Assembly (NCBI GenBank): GCA_025937895.1
Contig: JAICQL010000069.1
Coordinates: 1-34,259 of the forward strand
Direction: 5' to 3'
Source: Polyangiaceae bacterium
GTDB lineage: Bacteria; Myxococcota_A; Polyangia; Polyangiales; Polyangiaceae
Length of the DNA: 34,259 nucleotides
Shown here: piece after piece, positions 30,095 through 34,259 of the stretch
Layout: every line of letters starts with the position of its first letter
Numbering within the stretch: the first letter of the stretch is position 1
Notes under the pieces: generated by a model
Seen by the model: the letters and a program-made list of their open reading frames with translations, nothing else
Databases searched by the model: none
What the model was told of the DNA's origin: nothing
Made by a program: the position numbers and the translations under genes

Positions 30095-31726
30095 GTGGCG
30101 GACGCTATCGGCATTCTGGATCAGGTCAAGAAATTCTGGGCCGGGCTCTCGCGCATCAAGCGCATAGCCCTGCTCAGCGTCACGCTCACGGTGCTGCTGG
30201 GGGTGGTGGCGGTGGCCACCATCGGCTCGCGCGTGCAGTACGCCCCGCTCTACACCGGGCTCAGCACGGAGGACTCGGCTGCGATCGGCGCGCGGCTGAA
30301 GGAGCTCAAGGTGCAACACCGGGTCACCTCCAGCGGCATCGAGGTGCCCGAGGAGCAGGTGCCGGAGCTGCGCCTGGAGCTGGCCTCCAGCGGGCTGCCG
30401 CGCGGCGGCGGCGTGGGCTTCGAGATCTTCGACAGCGCGCGCTTTGGCGCCACGGAGTTCGAGCAGCAGGTCAACCTGCGGCGTGCTCTGGAGGGCGAAC
30501 TCTCGCGCTCCATCAACACCATCGAGGGCGTGCTCTCGGCGCGCGTGCACCTGGTGCTGCCCGAGCGCCGGCTGTTTGCGGCGCGCAGCGAGGGCGCGTC
30601 CGCGTCCGTCGTCGTCAAGCTGCACCCGGGGCAGCAGTTCGGCCGCCGCGAGGTGGCCGGCATCGTGCATCTGGTCAGCTCCGCCGTGCCGGGCCTGACC
30701 AAGGACCGGGTCAGCGTGGTCAACACCGACGGCGTGACGCTGCATCGCCCCACCTCGGGCGAGGACTCGGCCGCAGGCAGCCTGGACGAGAACCACAATC
30801 ACGCCGCGCGCGAGCTGGCCACCAACATGGAGAACCACGTGCGCACCTTGCTGGAGCGCGTGACCGGACCGGGTGGAGTGGATGTGCGCATCAACGTGGA
30901 TCTGGACGAGTCCTCGCGCGAGCGCACCGAAGAGCACTACGAGCCGACCAAGACCGCGCTGCGCAGCGAGCACAAGAGTGAAGAGGCCACCACTCAGGAG
31001 GGCGCCAGCGTGGCTGGCGTGCCGGGCGCGCAGACCAACCTGCCGGATGTGGACGAGAGCGTGCCGTCGCGGGGCGATGACCTGCGTGGCAACATTTTCC
31101 GGCGCACGCGCACCCGCAACTGGGAGGTGGACCGCATCACCCAGAAGACGGTCACGCCGCGCGGTGATGTCGCGCGCATCAGCGCGGCCGTATTGATCGA
31201 CGGCAACTACGAGCTCAAGGACGGGGTGCAGGTGTACCAGCCGCGCGACCCCCAGGAGCTCGAGCGCCTGACTGAAGTCGTGAAGAACGCCATTGGCTTT
31301 GACCTCGCGCGCGGGGACAGCATCCGGGTCGAGGGGGCCAAGTTCTCGAAGCTCGATCTGCCCGCCCCGCCTGCCCCCGGCTTTGATCTCGAGACCAACC
31401 TGCCCTACGTGCTGGCAGCGCTTGGCCTGCTCACCCTGGCCGCCATGCTGTTCGTCTTCGTGCGCGCCGTGCGGCCGCCGCCGCCGGTGCCGGCGCCGCT
31501 GCCGGAGGCCACCGCGGAGGAGCTGCCCCAGGCCGTGGCCAGCGCAGCCCTGGAGAGCGACTCGGCCCCGGCGCTCTCGGCGGGGCTCGATCCTGCGCAG
31601 CTGGAGCAGCAGCGCACCCTGGCCATCGAATACGCCAGCAAGGATCCCGCGGGTGCCGCGCTGATCTTGTCAGAGTGGCTGGCCTCCGCTGACGAGCCCA
31701 GGCCGGTCACGAGCGAGGCGGGCTGA
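30095..31726 (+). CDS. fliF: MS-ring protein FliF
   Basis: FliF forms the inner-membrane MS ring. The 543-residue protein starts at a GTG with GAGGGG upstream and has two membrane segments (about residues 24-44 and 434-456). Family motifs between them are YAPLYTGLSTEDSAAIGARL, GVGFEIFDSARFGATEFEQQVN, RSINTIEGVLSARVHLVLPE and VRTLLERVTGPGGVDVRIN. The C-terminal cytoplasmic tail (EQQRTLAIEYASKDPAGAAL) carries the FliG-binding helix region. The length is close to the usual 550. A Pro/Ala-rich stretch (residues about 460-490) links the second membrane segment and the tail. Confidence 0.96.
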   Translation: MADAIGILDQVKKFWAGLSRIKRIALLSVTLTVLLGVVAVATIGSRVQYAPLYTGLSTEDSAAIGARLKELKVQHRVTSSGIEVPEEQVPELRLELASSGLPRGGGVGFEIFDSARFGATEFEQQVNLRRALEGELSRSINTIEGVLSARVHLVLPERRLFAARSEGASASVVVKLHPGQQFGRREVAGIVHLVSSAVPGLTKDRVSVVNTDGVTLHRPTSGEDSAAGSLDENHNHAARELATNMENHVRTLLERVTGPGGVDVRINVDLDESSRERTEEHYEPTKTALRSEHKSEEATTQEGASVAGVPGAQTNLPDVDESVPSRGDDLRGNIFRRTRTRNWEVDRITQKTVTPRGDVARISAAVLIDGNYELKDGVQVYQPRDPQELERLTEVVKNAIGFDLARGDSIRVEGAKFSKLDLPAPPAPGFDLETNLPYVLAALGLLTLAAMLFVFVRAVRPPPPVPAPLPEATAEELPQAVASAALESDSAPALSAGLDPAQLEQQRTLAIEYASKDPAGAALILSEWLASADEPRPVTSEAG

Positions 31727-31731
31727 GGCTG

Positions 31732-32733
31732 ATGGCTCCCCCGCCCCAGAGAGAGCTGACGGGTCCAGAGAAGGCAGTGCTGTTGCTGCTCTCGCTGGAT
31801 GAAAAGGCCGCCGCGCCCATCGTGAGCGAGCTCCTGCCCGATCACGTCAAGCGTCTGCGCGAGACGGCGCTGCAGATGAAGAGCGTGCCGACCAACGCGC
31901 TGCACGCGGTGTACTCGGAGTTTCTGAGCAAGACCGGGGAGTCGGTGGCGGTGCCGCGCGACGGCGTGGGCATCATCCGCCGGCTCTCGGCGCGCGCCCT
32001 CGGCGAGTCGCAGACGCAGAACATCTTCGAGGACAAGCCCATGTCGCCGCTGGACCGGGTCGCCGCAGCCGATGACGACGTGCTCGCCGGTTTGCTGGTG
32101 AACGAAGACCCGCAGCTCACTGCCGCGCTGCTCTCACAGCTGCCGCCCGAGAAGTCCGCGGCGGTGCTGGCGCTGTTGCCGGAGGCGTCGCGCCCGCTGG
32201 TCCTCACCCGCCTGGGCGCCATGCGCGAGATGCCGGGCCACCTGATCGATGAGGTGGCCAGCGCGCTCGCGGCCGAGCTGCCCGAGCCCGGCGCCGGCGG
32301 CGCCATCGCGGTGGACGGCGTGACCCGATCGGCGGCCGTGGTGCGGGCACTGAGCAAAGAGGTGGGCGAGCTGCTGCTCTCCGACGTGGAGGCAGAGAAC
32401 GAGCTCCTGGCGGCGGAGATCCGCCAGGCCATGTACTCCTTCGAGGATCTGAAGCTGATCGACGCGCGATCCATGCGCGAGCTGCTCAAGGCAGTGCCGG
32501 GCGATCGCTTGACCCTGGCCATCAAGACCGCCAGCCCCGAGCTGTCCAATCACATCTTCTCCGGCATGTCCAAGCGCGCCGCCGAGCGCGTCAGGGAAGA
32601 TCTGGAGCTGCTGGGCGCGGTGCGCCTGGCGGAGGTCGAGGCCGCCCAGCAGGAGATCGTGGAGATCGCTCTGCGGCTGGCGGCAGAGGGCACCGTGTCG
32701 CTGGGTGGAGGCGGCCAGGATGAGTTTGTCTAG
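31732..32733 (+). CDS. fliG: Flagellar switch protein FliG
   Basis: The 333-residue protein has the N-terminal domain LTGPEKAVLLLLSLDEKAAA, the middle-domain segment EDPQLTAALLSQLPPEKSAA, and the C-terminal torque domain (YSFEDLKLIDARSMRELLKA, HIFSGMSKRAAERVREDLEL, AEVEAAQQEIVEIALRLAAEG). The charged residues that interact with the stator are in this last domain. The usual EHPQ motif reads EDPQ here. It begins six bases after fliF and overlaps fliH by 14 bases. Confidence 0.95.
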   Translation: MAPPPQRELTGPEKAVLLLLSLDEKAAAPIVSELLPDHVKRLRETALQMKSVPTNALHAVYSEFLSKTGESVAVPRDGVGIIRRLSARALGESQTQNIFEDKPMSPLDRVAAADDDVLAGLLVNEDPQLTAALLSQLPPEKSAAVLALLPEASRPLVLTRLGAMREMPGHLIDEVASALAAELPEPGAGGAIAVDGVTRSAAVVRALSKEVGELLLSDVEAENELLAAEIRQAMYSFEDLKLIDARSMRELLKAVPGDRLTLAIKTASPELSNHIFSGMSKRAAERVREDLELLGAVRLAEVEAAQQEIVEIALRLAAEGTVSLGGGGQDEFV

Positions 32734-33526
32734 CGAGCGCACGCGTCCCAAGAGCTTGCGCTTCGTGGACGTGAGCTCGGAGGCTCGCGCGCCGAGCCAG
32801 AGCGCGACCCCGAGCGCGCCGGGCTGGCTGCAGCTCCGCCCGGAGGAGCCGCCGCGCATCCAGCCCGAGCGCGTGGTGCCGCCGGAGGTGCCCTCGCACG
32901 ACCGTCCGCCGCTCTCGCCCTTGCTGGAGAGCGTGCGCCCGCCCCCGCCACGCGCGTCGCAATATCCCAGCATCGTGCCCGGGCCGCCCTCGCAGTTTCC
33001 GGGCGCGCCCGAGCTGCCGGTGGAGCCGATGATGCTGGCCGCCACGCCCGAGCCACGCTTCGACACGCAGGTGGAGGATCTGGTGCCGCGCGCCGAGGAG
33101 GAGGCCGTGGCTGCGATCGCCACCGCCATTGATCGCTTCCAGCGCGAGCGCCAGCAGGCGCTGGTGGCCGCCGAGCACGAGCTGGTCGCGCTGGTGCAGG
33201 CCGTGTGCCGGCGCGTGCTCCTGGCCGAGGTGACCCACAACCCGCTGCTGGCGCAGCGCCTGGTGCACGCCGGCCTGGAAGCGCTGGCCGGCGGCGACAA
33301 GGTCACCGTGCGCCTCGGGCCCTTCTTTGCTGACGCGGCCCAGACCATCCAGGAGAGCCTGGAGCATCGCGGCGTACGCTGCGTGGTGCTGGTCGACCCC
33401 AGCGTGGGCGCGCAGGGCCTGCAGCTGTCCACGGAGCTCGGCCACGTCGACGAGTCGGTGCTCCACCGCCTCGATGTGCTGCTTGCCAACCTGGGCCTGG
33501 GCAACGCCGCTGCGCGCGAGCCGTGA
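32720..33526 (+). CDS. fliH: Export apparatus ATPase regulator FliH
   Basis: FliH is the peripheral stalk that binds the FliI ATPase. The ATG at 32720 has GGAGG eight bases upstream and overlaps the end of fliG. The first 130 residues are Pro-rich and probably disordered. The following coiled segment (EEEAVAAIATAIDRFQRERQ) and the V-ATPase-E-like C-terminal domain (VKVRLGPF-like block KVTVRLGPFFADAAQ, CVVLVDPSVGAQGLQLSTEL) identify the family. The 268 residues are longer than in enterics because of the N-terminal region. The position between fliG and fliI supports the call. Confidence 0.85.
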   Translation: MSLSSERTRPKSLRFVDVSSEARAPSQSATPSAPGWLQLRPEEPPRIQPERVVPPEVPSHDRPPLSPLLESVRPPPPRASQYPSIVPGPPSQFPGAPELPVEPMMLAATPEPRFDTQVEDLVPRAEEEAVAAIATAIDRFQRERQQALVAAEHELVALVQAVCRRVLLAEVTHNPLLAQRLVHAGLEALAGGDKVTVRLGPFFADAAQTIQESLEHRGVRCVVLVDPSVGAQGLQLSTELGHVDESVLHRLDVLLANLGLGNAAAREP

Positions 33527-33531
33527 GCGCC

Positions 33532-34259
33532 ATGTCTCGCCTGTCCACCTTGATCGAACGCTGCGCCCGCACCCAGGCGCACGAGCCCGTGGGCGTCGTG
33601 CAGAACGTGGTGGGCATGGTGGTGGAGATCGGCGGGCTGCGCGCGGCCGTGGGCCAGACGCTCGAGGTGCGCACGGAGCAGGGTGCGCTGGAGCTGGAGG
33701 TGGTGGGCTTCCGCTCGGATCGGCTGCTGGCCAGCCCGCTCGGCAGCCTCTCTGGGCTGCAGGCGGGCACTCCCGCGCGGCTCTGCGATCGCGGCGCCAG
33801 CGTGGCGGTGGGCCCGCAGCTCCTGGGCCGCGTCTTCGACGCCTTCGGCAACCCGCTGGACGGCGGCGAGCGCCCCGTCATCGGCCAGCGCTACGCGATT
33901 CACCGCGCGCCGCCGCCGTCCTTCGGACGCAAGCCCGTGGCCGAGGTGTTCTCCACGGGCGTGCGCGCGGTCGACAGCCTGCTCACCGTGGGTGTCGGGC
34001 AGCGCCTGGGCATCTTTGCCGGCGCCGGTGTGGGCAAGAGCACGCTGCTCGGCATGATCTGCCGCTCGTCGCAGGCCGACGTGAACGTGGTCGGGCTGAT
34101 CGGCGAGCGCGGGCGTGAGGTGAGCGACTTCGTGCGCCACAGCCTGGGCGCCGAGGGCATGGCACGCTCGGTGGTGCTGGCAGCCACCAGCGATCAGCCG
34201 CCGCTGGTGCGCGCGCACGGCGCCGAGGCGGCCACCGCAGTCGCCGAGTACTTCCGCGA
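33532..34259 (+). CDS. fliI: Flagellar export ATPase FliI (3' truncated by window)
   Basis: The ATG at 33532 lies five bases after the fliH stop, and the frame stays open to the window edge, so about 242 residues are visible. Motifs are VGVVQNVVGMVVEIGGLRAAVG, LLGRVFDAFGNPLDGG, STGVRAVDSLLTVGVGQRLG, the Walker A loop AGAGVGKST (about residues 162-170), VVGLIGERGREVSDFVRHSL and SVVLAATSDQPPLVR. This is the F1-beta-like hexameric ATPase that unfolds and delivers export substrates. The remaining catalytic part, including Walker B, lies outside. Confidence 0.95.
   Translation, partial: MSRLSTLIERCARTQAHEPVGVVQNVVGMVVEIGGLRAAVGQTLEVRTEQGALELEVVGFRSDRLLASPLGSLSGLQAGTPARLCDRGASVAVGPQLLGRVFDAFGNPLDGGERPVIGQRYAIHRAPPPSFGRKPVAEVFSTGVRAVDSLLTVGVGQRLGIFAGAGVGKSTLLGMICRSSQADVNVVGLIGERGREVSDFVRHSLGAEGMARSVVLAATSDQPPLVRAHGAEAATAVAEYFR

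Overview
The window is GC-rich DNA from a Gram-negative bacterium that makes a polar-type, sigma-54-controlled flagellum with P and L rings. Three things together suggest Myxococcota (Polyangia-like) or a close relative: several lipoproteins with long Gly/Ala/Ser linkers, an FG-GAP/Ig surface lipoprotein, and FGE-sulfatase and LamG lipoproteins. This is an inference; no rRNA or other marker is present.

Region 1 (1-7459) looks like an accessory peptide or surface locus. It holds the C-terminal SPASM end of a radical SAM enzyme, a 1529-residue Tat/lipoprotein-type surface protein with Ig-like repeats and an integrin-like FG-GAP propeller, and a 58-codon ORF that resembles a RiPP precursor. Facing these are an APS kinase and a sulfotransferase that overlap by ATGA (a sulfation module), and then a small soluble S26-type peptidase with a Ser/His rather than Ser/Lys arrangement. 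Region 2 (7572-8467) is a HepT/MntA type VII toxin-antitoxin pair.

Region 3 (8515-28375, all on the minus strand) is the late and middle flagellar set. In transcription order from high to low coordinate it contains a sigma-54 activator without a receiver domain, an outer-membrane barrel protein, a small lipoprotein, flgG, flgA, flgH, flgI, flgJ, flgM, flgN, flgK, flgL, csrA, a Maf-type flagellin glycosyltransferase, three flagellin genes of 276 codons each, fliS, a methyltransferase-TPR protein, an FGE-sulfatase lipoprotein and a LamG lipoprotein. Region 4 (28880 to the end, plus strand) is the early basal-body and export operon flgB-flgC-fliE-fliF-fliG-fliH-fliI; fliI runs off the window.

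The regulatory layout is readable. Sigma-54 (-24/-12) sites precede flgB, the activator gene, flgG, flgK and csrA. A shared TCAA-N15-TCCG(A/T)TC motif, which I read as a sigma-28 promoter, precedes flgM and flagellins 1 and 2. At flgB and csrA the start codon lies exactly 14 nt after the -12 C, so both mRNAs should be leaderless or nearly so.

The most unusual element lies between flagellins 2 and 3 (14976-15182). It is a tandem array of hairpins with different, compensating stems and the same ten-base loop, AATCGGGTTA (CATCGGGTTA in one). I do not recognise it as a known RNA or DNA motif.
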